Shown: positions 51,351 to 62,520, counted from the stretch's first letter. The stretch: 64,000 nt of DNA from Gari tellinella (GCA_922989275.2 OV277866.1:32195246-32259245); one strand, 5' to 3'. Translations and numbers: made by a program. The notes: generated by a model not told the origin, from the letters alone.

Positions 51351-52299
51351 CGCGCCTATGGGAGGGTTTGAACCCCTCCCCAACTGTGCCCCAACTTAAA
51401 ATTTTCTGGATCCGTCCCTGACATGTTGGTGGTGCAATGTTTGCTCTAAGAGGTGATAACCAGCTAAGCAACTGCTACGTTTGGAAGCCACTTGTTAAAC
51501 CGGAATCATGGCTTAGCATTTTGTATTAACAGACCCATTTTACAAGTTAAGTCCGGTATAGGGACCTAAATATGATTTTGTCTTATCAAATATTTCGTTA
51601 TATCCAATTCATCTTAAAGACTTTTCCTAAGTCCATTGAGGGACCACCAGCATATTGTTCTGGAGGTGTCAATGTAACTGTAAAGCACGTGCAATATAAT
51701 CTCAGTTTACCTGGTGAAGTCCAGATTATACTCATGCTCTAGTGATTTTCAATGGTTATTTCTAACCAAACTATCAAATATAAAGGTCCAGTCTCACATA
51801 AGACGATTCAATGGTTCAATATGCACAAGACCGTTGCTTTTTGCAGTAAATAATCTGGCAAGGCGTTATGACCAAATGTCTTTAATCAAGCAGGAGTCCA
51901 TTGAAAAAAAGAAGGAAGCAGTCGGGGAATTACGTTTACTTTGTATTAAGCAGTTTTTCGTTTAATCCAAGCTCGTTTTAAGTGAGCTTCATTGTAATGC
52001 GTTTGTGTTTCGTTTGTGTTTAAAGTCCCATTGTGTTTTCAGACATTTTCATAATGTCTGAAATACAATAACGGTTAATAATAATGTTTGAACATTCTAA
52101 TGGGCCAAACTGATCTATGAAATGACGAAGACGGACCTAAATCACCAAAAAGGGCGATTTAAAATCATAACAAACCGAAAATAGAGCGTCTGCCATAAAC
52201 CTTACCACACGGCTTAGTATCACGTGATACAGCCGGAGTCAACATCACCGTGTGCAACCGCAATTACCTTCGACGGTCGATCCATCAGTCAGTTAGACT
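51351..52299. other. no gene recognised
   Basis: Contains an 83-codon frame (51714-51965) with no known motif and no paralogue here. CTGGATCCGTCCCTGAC near 51408 resembles common mollusc repeat ends. Confidence 0.35.
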
Positions 52300-53125
52300 A
52301 TCACACTTTTTGTCCGCTCTCTAACTCGAATATATTTTATCCGATCTTCCACAAACTTGCTGAAAATGTTCATTGATATAAAATCAAGTTTTAGTTTGAT
52401 TACTACTAAAATCGCATAAGGTGTTTTTGAGTTATTGCCTGTTAATTTATAAAAAATGACTGTTTCAGTCATTTTTGCACTCTAAAACAAACAGTTTTTA
52501 TCGGATATTCACCAAACATGCTGAAAATATTTATTCATATAAAATTCAGGTCAAGTTTGATTATTACTAAAATCGCATGTGGCAAAACTAAGTTTTTGCC
52601 CTTTATGTATTAAAAAATGACTGTTTTCAGCAAGGTTTGCTCTCTAACACAAATACGTTTTATTGGATCTTCACCAAATTTGCTGAAAATATTTATTGAT
52701 ATAATATCAAGGTTTAGTATGATTACTACTAAAAGCGCATAAGGTATATCTAAGTTATTGCCTGTTTATTAATGAAAATTGACAGTCACTTTTTGCACTC
52801 TAACACATACAGTTTTTATCGGATATTCATTAAACTTGCTGAAAATGTTTAAGTATATAAAATTTAGGTTTAGTTTGATTATTACAAAAATCGCGTGTGG
52901 CATATCTGAGTTTTTGCCCTTTATGTATTAAAAAATGACTGTTTCAGCATTTTTCAGCAATAACTCAGACATGCCTTATGCGATTTTGCTAGTTATTGAA
53001 CCTGACCTAGATTCTATACTAATAAACATTTGTAGCAAGTTTGGTGAAGATCCAAAAAGAAATGTTTGAGTTAGAGAGCGGACAAGGCTGAAACAGTCAT
53101 TTTCAGCAAGCTCAAGGTATACATT
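52300..53125. mobile_element. fold-back element with tandem units
   Basis: About four units of roughly 155-170 bp (CACCAAACTTGCTGAAAATG, TTTGATTACTACTAAAATCGC, AAAAAATGACTGTTTCAGC) run in one direction. They are followed by one inverted unit whose end (GAGTTAGAGAGCGGACAA) mirrors the start (TTGTCCGCTCTCTAACTC). Confidence 0.75.
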
Positions 53126-53195
53126 CTCTATAGTTTATTTGACCGTTTACCCACAGTGAAAGATATGTACACGTTGTTATTGAATCTCATAGTGT

Positions 53196-53396
53196 TTAAC
53201 CCTGTGCCTATTTTACGGAGTTTACAAACTATTTGAATCTAAAAAGACGCCGCGTAACGTGGCGTCTCATCTGGATCCAAACTATTTGACACTCGTCTTA
53301 AGGTTTGTTTAATTAAAACAATGCATAAATCTAAACTGAACACATTTTGCAGACGACAATGTCGAAGCAGACGTCTGTGCAGCAGAATAAGGGTTA
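53196..53396. mobile_element. MITE-TTAA with HpA
   Basis: TTAACCCTGTGCC start, HpA at 53226-53290 (AAAAGACGCCGCGTAACGTG), TTTGACACTCGTCTTA after it; right end near AATAAGGGTTA. Confidence 0.7.
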
Positions 53397-53409
53397 TCCA
53401 GATGTTCCA

Positions 53410-53598
53410 GCTAAACATGTAAGCGAGAGTAATCTGAACCAATCTAACATTTTCTCACTCATTTCAGCACCGAATGCTATGGTGTTACTACTGATTAAAC
53501 CGTCTATCGAGACACTTTTAATGAGTATGACACCATTGGGTTTAAAAGCAGAAATAAAGATTTAAGTTTTCGAAATACTTCCGTTATCTGGAGCCCTG
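53410..53598. mobile_element. MITE-CCA, left end lost
   Basis: CAGCACCGAATGCTATGGTG to CTTCCGTTATCTGGAGCCCTG; same family as 59338. Confidence 0.65.
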
Positions 53599-53876
53599 TA
53601 TTTACAGAGTTGTCCTTCTTTCCATTCACAAGGGAGGCTTTTTAATTGGTGCCAGCACCAAAATATTATAAATAAAATTTAAAAAGCGAATTGCTTAGAT
53701 AAAACCGGTTTTTGTGAAAGAATCACGTCCCACGTAGTTCAAATGGGACCCCAAACAACCGTTTTATGAAGGTTTCTCAAAAGCACAATGCGGCTTTAAT
53801 TGAAATAGGAAATAATCACTTTTTCTCCACTGTAGAGGAGCTCGAGTCCCCGAGTGTCAGCTTCGGGTTACATGTA

Positions 53877-54132
53877 CAGGGCTGCCATTTCTCCGGATTT
53901 TTCCTTAATCTTCGGATTTTTTTCTAGAACATGGTAGCTTAAAACAGACTGAAAGAAAAGCAGATTGCGCCATAAGGCGCATTCTGCTTTACTTCCAGCA
54001 TGCTTTAAGTAGTCACGTATCAACAAAACTAGAAACAGGCTATGGGGCAAAGGTACGATTTGTAAATTCGCACTTGAAAAATGCAAAATTTTGAAATCTT
54101 AGTATTTTTCATGTCAACTTACGGCAACCCTG
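53877..54132. mobile_element. MITE-CAG with HpB
   Basis: CAGGGCTGCCATTTCTCCGG to ACGGCAACCCTG. CGGGTTACATGTA (left) and CGGGTTAGATGTA (right) form a 13-bp near-perfect direct repeat, longer than for its siblings. Confidence 0.82.
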
Positions 54133-54307
54133 CGGGTTAGATGTAGTTTTATCATTGTTATTGAACCATAACCAGCGAACAAAAAACGTCATTAATTTTT
54201 AAATTTTAATAGCATATCAATATCGTGTACACAATACGGCTTCTTTCACGTCCTGACTACACTGGGTCGTTTCTAGTCGTCGCCACAGCGGATGAGATGA
54301 CGCAACA

Positions 54308-54420
54308 TTAACCCCTTTCCTCCCTGAAATTTTAAATGGGAAATGCAAATTTACAATTAAATGTAGTCCATTTTACTTGTTTAGGGTTGAATTTACAGTA
54401 TAGATCTATTGCAAAGTTTT

Positions 54421-54458
<38 letters not shown>

Positions 54459-54631
54459 GGGTTTAACGGCACCGCGACACAATAAGGTCATATAGCGCCG
54501 AAACTTTCAAACAGTGTGAACACTGATAGGACTGCTCCTCTCATCTTGGTCTTCACTGTTTGCATAGGACACATGTACACTTCACATGTACACTGTTGAC
54601 AAAGGGCGTGTATAAAGGTGACTGAGGTTAA
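54308..54631 (+). mobile_element. HpC MITE at TTAA, with SINE-type insertion
   Basis: TTAACCCCTTTCCTCCCTGAA to GAGGTTAA. The hairpin is worn. An (AG)n run and a GGTTTAACGGCACCGCGACA + CATATAGCGCC module (about 54424-54500), shared with the insert at 2105-2375, interrupt it. Confidence 0.7.
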
Positions 54632-54697
54632 CAGAGTTAACAGCCTCTTGTTCCTTAAAAAAATTATGTGGGTGGTTGCAATGAGCTGAACGTAAAA

Positions 54698-54948
54698 CAG
54701 GGCTGCCATAAGTTGATCATAAAAATTCTAAGATTTCAAATTTACATTTTTTCAGACGCAAATTTACTAATCGCACCTTTACCCCATAGCCTGTTTCTTG
54801 AATACACATGACTGCTTAAAACAGGTTAAAAGTTAAGCAGAATGCGCCTTTAGGCGCATTCTGCTTTATTGTCAGCCTGTTTTAAGCTACGATCAGCTAG
54901 GATAAAAATCCGAATACTTAGGAAAAATCCGGAGAAATGGCAGCCCTG
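54698..54948. mobile_element. MITE-CAG with HpB, inverse
   Basis: CAGGGCTGCCATAAGTTGATC to GAGAAATGGCAGCCCTG; HpB at 54820-54895. Confidence 0.85.
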
Positions 54949-55033
54949 GTACTAAAAGAGAGGTTATCTGTTTTACGTTCAATCTGCTGTCACCAGTCAT
55001 TTGTCAGAACGTAAGAAGCCATTCGTACGTATA

Positions 55034-55263
55034 TTAACCCATTTTTGTCCACGATTTCATACATGGGACATATAGGCAAACAGTGAAGACTCTGATCAAA
55101 CGCCGCATCATGCGGCGTCTGATCAGAGTCTACGCTGTTTGCTGATAGGAATTTCAATATAAAACAAAATAAAAATGAAAAATTTGACCAGGCATCCCTT
55201 TGATAAAAATGGACTAATCCAATATGCAAACATGGAACACTCCACTTGGTATAAACAGGTTAA
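55034..55263 (+). mobile_element. HpA MITE at TTAA, unbroken
   Basis: TTAACCCATTTTTGTCC to AACAGGTTAA. HpA variant at 55077-55142. It serves as the empty site for the fold-back insertion at 18986-24192. Confidence 0.85.
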
Positions 55264-55323
55264 TGTCTCCTTATTAGAATATAGAACAGTGGAGAAGACG
55301 CGGTATTGTCCGAGTTAAACGTA

Positions 55324-55569
55324 CAGTGGATAATCTGTTATTCTTTCCCGATAAACGCGTTTACGCCTAAACTATTTTTTCTTTTACAAACAGTTTGGAG
55401 CCAGATCAGACGCCGGGTAACCCGGCGTCTGATCAGGCTCCAAACTGTTTTCCACCAAGATAAACATGAAATATCAGAATTGTCCAAAAGTTGTTCTTTT
55501 CTACGTTTTAGCGCTTTGCGTTTGCGTACGTTTGCGTTTAAACGGGAAAGAATAACAGATTCTCCACTG
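55324..55569. mobile_element. MITE-TA1 with HpA
   Basis: CAGTGGATAATCTG to TTCTCCACTG, TA flanks. Confidence 0.88.
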
Positions 55570-55591
55570 TAACTAACGTAAAATGCAATAA

Positions 55592-55831
55592 CAGGGCTGC
55601 CATTTCTCCGGAATTTTCCTAAGTCTTCGGATTTTTATCCTAGCATATAGTAGCTTAAAACAGGCTGAAAGTAAAGGAGCATTCTGCTTTACTTTCAACC
55701 TATTTTAAGCAGTCATGTGTCTTCAAAACAAGAAACAAACTATGGGGTAAAGGTACGATTAGTAAAATTGCGTCTTAAAAATTGAAGATTTGAAATCTTA
55801 TGATTTTTATGATCAACTTATGGCAGCCCTG
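55592..55831. mobile_element. MITE-CAG with shortened HpB
   Basis: CAGGGCTGCCAT / ATGGCAGCCCTG ends, CAATAA duplicated on both sides. HpB has lost its left inner half (AAAGTAAAGGAGCATTCTGC). Confidence 0.85.
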
Positions 55832-56030
55832 CAATAAAATGAATAAACTGATAGCATTTTCATTAATGAAGGGATATTCGATTTCCCGTTACTCTGAATG
55901 ACAAACACTTTTGAACCTAATTAGACGTCATGTAACCTGCTTTCCTTCCGTATAAAAAGCATAAAAACAAATTTGACGTATTTTCGTTGACGAAATATTT
56001 ATAGCAGACGACTATTCAGCACGATAAAGT

Positions 56031-56530
56031 TTAACCCATTACCCCATAACCTGTTTCTAGTATTGAATATAGGTTAAGTATTTAAAGCCGGTTGAAAGTA
56101 AAGCAGAATGTTCCCTAAGGCACATTCTGATTTACTTTCAGCCTGCTTTAAGCTACCATCTACTAGGGTGTAGAAATATATCTTTCAGTACATATTCATA
56201 CACTGGAGAATCTGTTATTCTTTCCCGTTTAAACGCAAACGTACGCAAACGCAAAGCACTAAAACGTAGAAAATAACAACTTTTGGACAATTCTGATAAT
56301 TCTTGTTTATCTTGGTGGCAAACAGTTTGAAGCCTGATCAGACGCCGGGTTACCCGGCGTCTGATCTGGCTCCAAACTGTTTGCACTGCAAATAATAGTT
56401 TTAGCGTTAAGGCGTTTATTGGGAAAGAATAACAGATTCTCCACTGTATCTGTATAAATTGGAAGAATTTTCCTTAGTGGAGGAATAAATTAAAGGCGTA
56501 AAAATGTGTCTTTATGGGGTAAAAGTTTAA
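56031..56530 (-). mobile_element. MITE-TTAA with HpB, split by a MITE-TA1
   Basis: Begins TTAACCCATTACCCC with HpB at 56090-56160. After the insertion it resumes at GTATAAATTGGAAGAATTTTCC and ends at TTAA 56527-56530. Confidence 0.78.
56201..56446. mobile_element. MITE-TA1 nested in the previous element
   Basis: CACTGGAGAA to TTCTCCACTG with TA at both sides; inverse orientation relative to 18014. Confidence 0.88.
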
Positions 56531-57335
56531 GGGGATAGTGGATAAGCTTTTGCCTGAAGACTTGGTTTCTCTGTCGCATAAGGCGGCGGTTGATCTGGAC
56601 CCAAACTGTTTGAGACTTCTCTTTTAGTTTCTGTTATAAAACAAAATGAATAAATCACAATTTAACAAATTATGCAGACGGTAATTTCATTGCAGGCTAT
56701 ACTACAATGGGAGTAGGTTAGTAATACGGCCATTGAAAAATGTCGATAAAACTATTAATGTTTACGTTTGACCTGGCTGACTTATTTTAGATTAGAACAT
56801 TCCATAACTGCAAATGAAAATGATCATTGTGCTTGGGATCTCTGAACAGCTTGTTAGAAATATTGATGGCTGTATTTAGTGTGTGTAATCTACAGTACAG
56901 GAATTATTATTCATTCCCGTTTAAACACAATGCATTTAATTAAACTGTAGAAAATTACAACTATTTGAAATTGCTAACTTTGTAATCTGAGTGGCAAACA
57001 CGTTGGGGCCTGATCAAACACCGGGTAATCCTGAATTTGATCTGGTTCCAACCTGTTTGCATTGGAAACAATATTTTAGTATATAAATGCGTTAATTGGG
57101 AATTAATAAACTAAACTATTCTATTCTAAAAATAGCTCCGCCAGGTCAGAAGCTATATATAGGCCCTTTTTCAACTGGCAGGGCGGAGCTAACCTTCGGC
57201 AAAGATAAACTAATTTACTTTTGAGTTTAGGGGTGATATGTATAGTTACGTATTATATCGTTATTGTCCGATACTTTCAACTTGGAGAAACACAACTTAT
57301 GCGTTCATACATATCTACGTGAAAATTGTATTTAC
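56531..57335. other. worn hairpin elements, no gene
   Basis: An HpA right half lies at about 56580-56615. A decayed MITE-TA1 lies at about 56894-57110 (CCTGATCAAACACCGGGTAATC, AAATGCGTTAATTGGGA). A small palindrome AGCTCCGCC...GGCGGAGCT lies at about 57133-57190. Confidence 0.55.
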
Positions 57336-57570
57336 AGTGCTCCCTCTCTACAACATTACCTTATGGAAGACACAGATTGCGTGCATTGTTCGGAGGGAGT
57401 TGCTAGAGGAAGTGAAATTTAAGACCTGGCTAACATTTGCAAACAGCTTGAATCCAGATCAGACTCCGCATAACGCGGCGTCTGATCTAGATTCAAGCTG
57501 TTTATTATTCTTCATTTTTGTCAAAATGTCCACTAATATGTAATGTTGAGAAAAAACAGCAGACGTCAAC
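57336..57570. mobile_element. MITE-GC, right end missing
   Basis: ACAGTGCTCCCTCTCTACAAC start, GGAGGGAGTTGCTAGAGG, HpA variant at 57436-57502 (CTTGAATCCAGATCAGACTCC). Confidence 0.75.
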
Positions 57571-57777
57571 TGTAATTTCCGATAATAAAAGAGCGTGCTG
57601 TCGCCCCAAAAGTTGCAATGTAATGAGCCGCATCGAAACTCCGCCCTGATAGGTCAATAATATAAACGGTGAAAATCTGTTATGTAACGGTATGCAATCG
57701 ATATGTATTGTGCTTTTCAATTAAGGAAATAGAAATACAAGTTAGTCTTGCCATATGGAAGTTCAAGGCAATGGGTA

Positions 57778-58023
57778 CAGTGGAGAAAACGTTATTCTTT
57801 CCCAATAAACGCGTTTACGCTAAAACTATTATTTGCAGTACAAACAGTTTGGAGCCAGATCAGACGCCGGGTAACCCGGCGTCTGATCAGGCTCCAAACT
57901 GTTTGCCACCATGATAAACTAGAATTATCAGAATTGTCCAAAAGTTGTTCTTTTCTACGTTTTAGTGCTTTGCGTTTGCGTTCGTTTGCGTTTAAACGGG
58001 AAAGAATAACAGATTCTCCACTG
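57778..58023. mobile_element. MITE-TA1 just upstream of membrane protein B
   Basis: Full-length copy with TA on both sides. It ends 35 bp before the ATG at 58059, so it must form part of the 5' UTR, promoter or an upstream intron. Confidence 0.9.
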
Positions 58024-58058
58024 TACATACACAAGTGTCTAACAGATCAACGTGCAGA

Positions 58059-58850
58059 ATGGACTGCATTTCAACAATGTCTGTACAAGATAAAGAGAAG
58101 GGATTTTTGGACAAGAGCTTGCTATTTCACGTGCTGATGTCTTTACCAGTAATACTAGTTGTGGATCATCTAGTGAGGTTCATACAAGTGCCAGTGCATT
58201 GCTATATGTGGATGTTTGTGTATATGTATTACACATGGTTTTATGTGATACTGAATCTGAAATTTAAAACACAACTTGGGATTTTTATAGCGGCAATCAT
58301 TGTTATAATTCCTTCGAAAGTTGAGCATGTTTTGGTGACCGACCGCGAATTTTCGCATGAGTTACTATTTGAAGAAATGACTTTGATATACGCAAGTATA
58401 TCTCTGTTTGCCGTCATAGTCGTAGTAGCGCGTGAGCTGATTGTGGTTGGATTGGATCAAATATTTGGTGTGAAAATTATAGTGCCATATGCTTTGTTTA
58501 CGTTTTCCGGAACAATTATTTGCAGAGTAGTGACTGAAGATACGCTATTTTCATACATGTTCTATTCGTGTCTTACACTGCATAGTATCCTGTTTTACGT
58601 AATAGAGAAAATTGTACATGGTGGTATAAATTTACGTTTTAATTTTGTATCATTTGTGTATATGATCGTAATAATATACATTTTGGGAGAAACAAATATA
58701 CAGAATACATTCCACGTGAGCTTCTTTTTCCATTTGGAAGTATGTCGATCGTGTATGAACCTTGTTATCTTAGTATGGTCTGGTAGTTCGTGGAAGACAG
58801 AAAACATGCTATGGAGAAAAAGTAGTACTTTACCGTTTAAACAAAACTAA
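58059..58850 (+). CDS. multi-pass membrane protein B, paralogue of A
   Basis: The first ATG gives a 263-residue protein (MDCISTMSVQDKEK...); the next ATG is six codons on. About seven hydrophobic segments: after DKSLLF, at WMFVYMYYTWFY, LGIFIAAIIVII, IYASISLFAVIVVV, VPYALFTFSGTII, YSCLTLHSILFYVI and FVYMIVIIYIL. It shares with the protein at 6688-7416 the FEE(M/V) box at the start of a membrane segment, the HG box, YMIV and the C-terminal LEVCRSCM. It is longer at the C-terminus (WSGSSWKTENMLWRK). Family and function unknown. A MITE-TA1 ends 35 bp before the start, and a MITE-CAG begins 17 bp after the stop. Confidence 0.7.
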   Translation: MDCISTMSVQDKEKGFLDKSLLFHVLMSLPVILVVDHLVRFIQVPVHCYMWMFVYMYYTWFYVILNLKFKTQLGIFIAAIIVIIPSKVEHVLVTDREFSHELLFEEMTLIYASISLFAVIVVVARELIVVGLDQIFGVKIIVPYALFTFSGTIICRVVTEDTLFSYMFYSCLTLHSILFYVIEKIVHGGINLRFNFVSFVYMIVIIYILGETNIQNTFHVSFFFHLEVCRSCMNLVILVWSGSSWKTENMLWRKSSTLPFKQN

Positions 58851-58866
58851 ATGCATTCCAATAAAA

Positions 58867-59121
58867 CAGGGCTGTCATATCTCCGCATTTTCCCGGAATC
58901 TTCGGATTTCTTTTTTTAATTTCTCCGGATTTAGTTGTCAAATAGTTTGGATCCAGATCAGACGTCGCGTCACGCGGCGTCTTATCTGGATCTAAACTGT
59001 TTGCATAATTATGATAGTGTTATAGAACCTGGCAGCTAAAGGGTTAAAGGTACGTTTCCTAAAATCGCTCTTGAAAATTTGGAAATCTCAGGAATTTTAT
59101 GAGCAACTTATGGTAGCCCTG
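58867..59121. mobile_element. MITE-CAG carrying HpA instead of HpB
   Basis: CAGGGCTGTCATATCTCCGC to TATGGTAGCCCTG with AATAAAA on both sides (7 bp). Outer thirds match the family, but the centre at 58938-59006 is GGATCCAGATCAGACGTCGC...GGCGTCTTATCTGGATC, i.e. HpA. Confidence 0.85.
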
Positions 59122-59127
59122 AATAAA

Positions 59128-59322
59128 ATAGTGATAATCACAACTTATTGAACATATTAAATTTTTTTTATCTGAGAGGCAAATAGTTTGGAGACTGTTC
59201 GAGGCTTGGTTATATATATTACCCGATATCTGATTCTGGCTCAAAACTATTTGCACTGGGGAAAACACCTTTTAGCACAAACGCGTTTATAAGGAAACAA
59301 TAACTTCTTCTCCATATTGCAC
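59128..59322. mobile_element. decayed MITE-TA1
   Basis: Worn HpA (AATAGTTTGGAGACTGTTCG...CTCAAAACTATTTGCACTG), then AAACGCGTTTATAAGG and TTCTTCTCCA. Confidence 0.6.
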
Positions 59323-59337
59323 TTTTACAGGGCTCCA

Positions 59338-59520
59338 GATAAGGGGAGTTTTTCAAAACCTAAAATCTTTATACCTGCATTAAACCCTATGGTGTCACTA
59401 CTCATTAGAATCGTCTCTTCGAGACGATTCTTATGAGTAGTCACACCATAGGATTTGGTGCTGAAATTAGTTAGAAAATGTTGGATTTGTTCAGTTTACT
59501 CCCTCTTATCTGGAGCCCTG
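59338..59520. mobile_element. MITE-CCA, complete
   Basis: CAGGGCTCCAGATAAGGGGAG to CTCCCTCTTATCTGGAGCCCTG. CTTTTA is duplicated (59332-59337, 59521-59526). Central hairpin ATCGTCTCTTCGAGACGAT. Confidence 0.87.
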
Positions 59521-59855
59521 CTTTTATTAGATCATGTGAAATAAACTTCTTTTGAACAAATATACAGTCAAACTTGTTTTAAACGAACATACTATGAAAA
59601 AACATGGCGAGTGTCGTTCGCCTCATGTTGGATTGGTGAATCCTGTATGATTCGGTTTGTAATGGACTATGTGACATTCAGATGTGTTTTGGATTATAAA
59701 CTATGCAATACTATAGAGCTCTGTAAATTTTCTTTCATGCTTTCCGGTGGTTTACTTGAAAATATTAGTAGAGTATCACTTGATAATATTGCTGTTTGTA
59801 ACAGTTGGATTATCGCCACGCAAATAACCAACTGTTGTTTCTATTATGAAATTTT

Positions 59856-60111
59856 CAAAGGCTGCCATTTCTCCGGATTTTTGCTAAATCTTCGGATTGT
59901 TTTCTAGAACAAGGTACCTTAAAGCAGGCTGAAAGTAAAGCAGAATGCGCCGTAAGGCGCACTCTGCTTTACTTCCAGCATGCTTTAAGTAGTCACGTGT
60001 CAACAAAATTAGAAACAGGATATGGGGTAAAGGTACGATTTGTAAATTCGCACTTGAAAAATGCAAATTTGGAAATCTTCGGATTTTTCATGTCAGTTTA
60101 TGACATCCCTG
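59856..60111. mobile_element. MITE-CAG with HpB, ends worn
   Basis: GGCTGCCATTTCTCCGGATT to TATGACATCCCTG; HpB at 59922-59995. Confidence 0.75.
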
Positions 60112-61022
60112 TTTTCCCGAATGGCTATCCAAATACCATAGTCAATCGGTGTGTTATCTGGTCATTCCGACAGTCCGATTGGTCGACAAAACGAATCTTA
60201 GACCGGAAGTAACAACGAGTTACCGATGACGTCAAATCAATAAATCAGTGACGTCATGGTAGGGCAAAATATCACGAAAAGGTATTCGATGAAAACGTTG
60301 TGCTCCTCACTGGGTACCAATCGTACTTATGCTTTAAAATTGACAAACAAAAAAAGGTTAGTTCAAAATGTCGTTTAAAGGCATAATACTGTTCAAATTT
60401 ATGCTTAATTTCTTAAATACATGTATGTGCATTTTCTATGTATCAAAACTAAGGGAAATCGGCTGTAATATGCCTGATATATGCCACCATTTCAATAAGT
60501 ATCATACGTAAAGGGATCGATTTCTTATCGCGATGGATAGCAAAATAAGTGCTTTGTTTACATAACAAATCTTCGGCTAGGGTCCCATATAGGCCACATG
60601 ATCGATTCAGGCGGCGATAATTCATATACACCGTGTGTGACCTCATCGGTTTGTGTGACATTTAGCGGACACACTTTTATCTTATTTACTCATCTATTGA
60701 GGAGTGTTCTCTTCTTTGATAGTGACATGCTCATAGTTTCTACCGCATAGAGCTTTATGACGCCATCAACATGTGAGTATAGGATATGTTTATGAGCTTT
60801 TACCGAGTGTTAGCGGAATATCTCCGTAAGAACTCGTCGTTATTTGAAAGTATACAAACACGATACTCGACTTGTTTCCGAAAATTTGACGGGTTTGTTA
60901 GCAATAGTGCCTCAGCAATCACCACGCATTACTTCTATTTATATGTAACGATTACGACAGTGCCATATCTTTCATATTAGGAAAATGCTCGATATTGGTA
61001 ATTTGAGAGCAATATTCTGGCT
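60112..61022. other. no gene recognised
   Basis: Two TGACGTCA-type CRE-like sites (about 60226, 60249) lie in an otherwise unassigned stretch. No coding frame with a known motif. Confidence 0.35.
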
Positions 61023-61274
61023 TTAACCCTTTACCCAATAGAAGCGCCTTTTAGCGGATATGATTTATTCATCCGCTGAAGAAAATAGTTCCAATTTAAT
61101 CAGTAATGAATATGTATTATAGGGAATATTTTCTATATTATAGCACATGATAGCTTAAGGCAGGCTGAAAGTAAAGCAGAATGCGCCCTAAGGCGCATTC
61201 TGCTTTACTTTCAACCTGCTTTAAGTAGTCATCTATCTTAAGTACCATAAATAGGCTATCAGGTAAAGGGTTAA
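61023..61274 (+). mobile_element. MITE-TTAA with HpB
   Basis: Complete copy, TTAA at both ends; HpB at 61155-61230. Confidence 0.87.
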
Positions 61275-61570
61275 AGGGACTCGCAACCGGATGGTGTATT
61301 TGTCAAAATAAAATAAAATACTCAAATAAAAGCAAATTTGTGGCATTATTTGGCTTCTGACATTAAAAAAATATGATCAGTCCAAAAAATCGTCACCGAA
61401 TCTTAGATTTTTAGATATTTTCCATCGTTTTTCTATACCGACTAGTAGACGGTATAGTTGTTGTTGTTGCTTCTCTACACGGGCTCAGACATAAACACGA
61501 GCCGAATTACGAAGTTGTATGCACTTTCGATCGCTACACATTGAAATACGTTAAATCGATCCGAGATAAA

Positions 61571-61680
61571 CGGATAGTTCCGTGGTCCATTGGTCTAAGC
61601 GGTTTCCCCTATTTTGCCTTCTGTCCGCCAATGCCGGGCCCCGGGTTCGAATCCCACCAGAGACCAGTATTTTTTTTTAT
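61571..61680 (+). other. tRNA-like Pol III module
   Basis: A-box-like TGGTCTAAGCGG, perfect B box GGTTCGAATCC (61644-61654) and a T9 run (about 61670). Stem pairing is poor. Confidence 0.5.
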
Positions 61681-61750
61681 TGAAATACATTTTTTTAAAC
61701 AGAATTTCTTATCCAAAACTAATTCTTTTTAAACGCATGAAATAAATATA

Positions 61751-61868
61751 ATAACTGTATTTTTCAGTGAAAGATCGAAATTTTATTCATTCGTGAAGTC
61801 GTGAAAATATACGTATGACGGTCACTCAATGAATTTAGTTTCGATCTTACACTGAAATATACAGTTAT
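61751..61868. repeat. 118-bp imperfect palindrome
   Basis: ATAACTGTATTTTTCAGTGA / AAGATCGAAA is mirrored at the right end (TTTCGATCTTACACTGAAAT / ATACAGTTAT). Confidence 0.82.
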
Positions 61869-61869
61869 C

Positions 61870-62520
61870 CTCTACATGTTAAAGAATCAAGATTACCTGT
61901 AACCTCTATACATGTATATTATAGAATGATTATAACCTGTAACCTCTTTCTATTATAGAATTACGATTATGCTATCATGTATGAAATACTTTGTTATAAT
62001 ATCTCAACAAGTTAAAACATATGAGTGTTTTCACTGCTAAAAAACATAACGCGCTTATTCTTAATAAAACGTCCCATTTGGGAAAGAAAGAAATCGAAAA
62101 ATACCGACTTAATTGTATGTTTATAAATTATACTTAGTTTCAACAATCCCCCAACAGTTTTGCGGTAAGTGGTGTTAGGATAAGTGTACCTCAATTTAAT
62201 CAAAGTTTTTGAGAGCACCGATGATGATGGTTTCAAACAGAGGTATTGGGTGAGAGCCTGAGAGGGTCTACACTCTGGTTGAACATGTCTAGACCCCCAT
62301 GTCATCCAATCCGTGTCTCAAATGTGCTTAAATAATTGGACATGGTAAAGGAAGCCCTATAATTGTGTTGATTTAGCATGGGTGCTCGTGACTGTTGTTC
62401 ACTAGAACAAGTTATCCAAATAATCGATACAGACATTGCCTCAGAATGTCTGGAACCGAAAGAGACGTCTAGGTCTCCTTAAACGGATTTGTGAAACGTA
62501 GCTCGTTTTTTACAGTGATA
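61870..62520. other. no gene recognised
   Basis: A short duplicated phrase (ACCTGTAACCTCT at about 61896 and 61936); otherwise nothing recognised. Confidence 0.4.

Noticed and set aside
51714..51965. 83-codon frame ending in LCIKQFFV
   Set aside because: No motif, paralogue or clear splice context. It could be an exon, but nothing in the sequence supports it.
58035..58058. GTG start for membrane protein B
   Set aside because: GTG is not a usual eukaryotic start, and an ATG follows at 58059.
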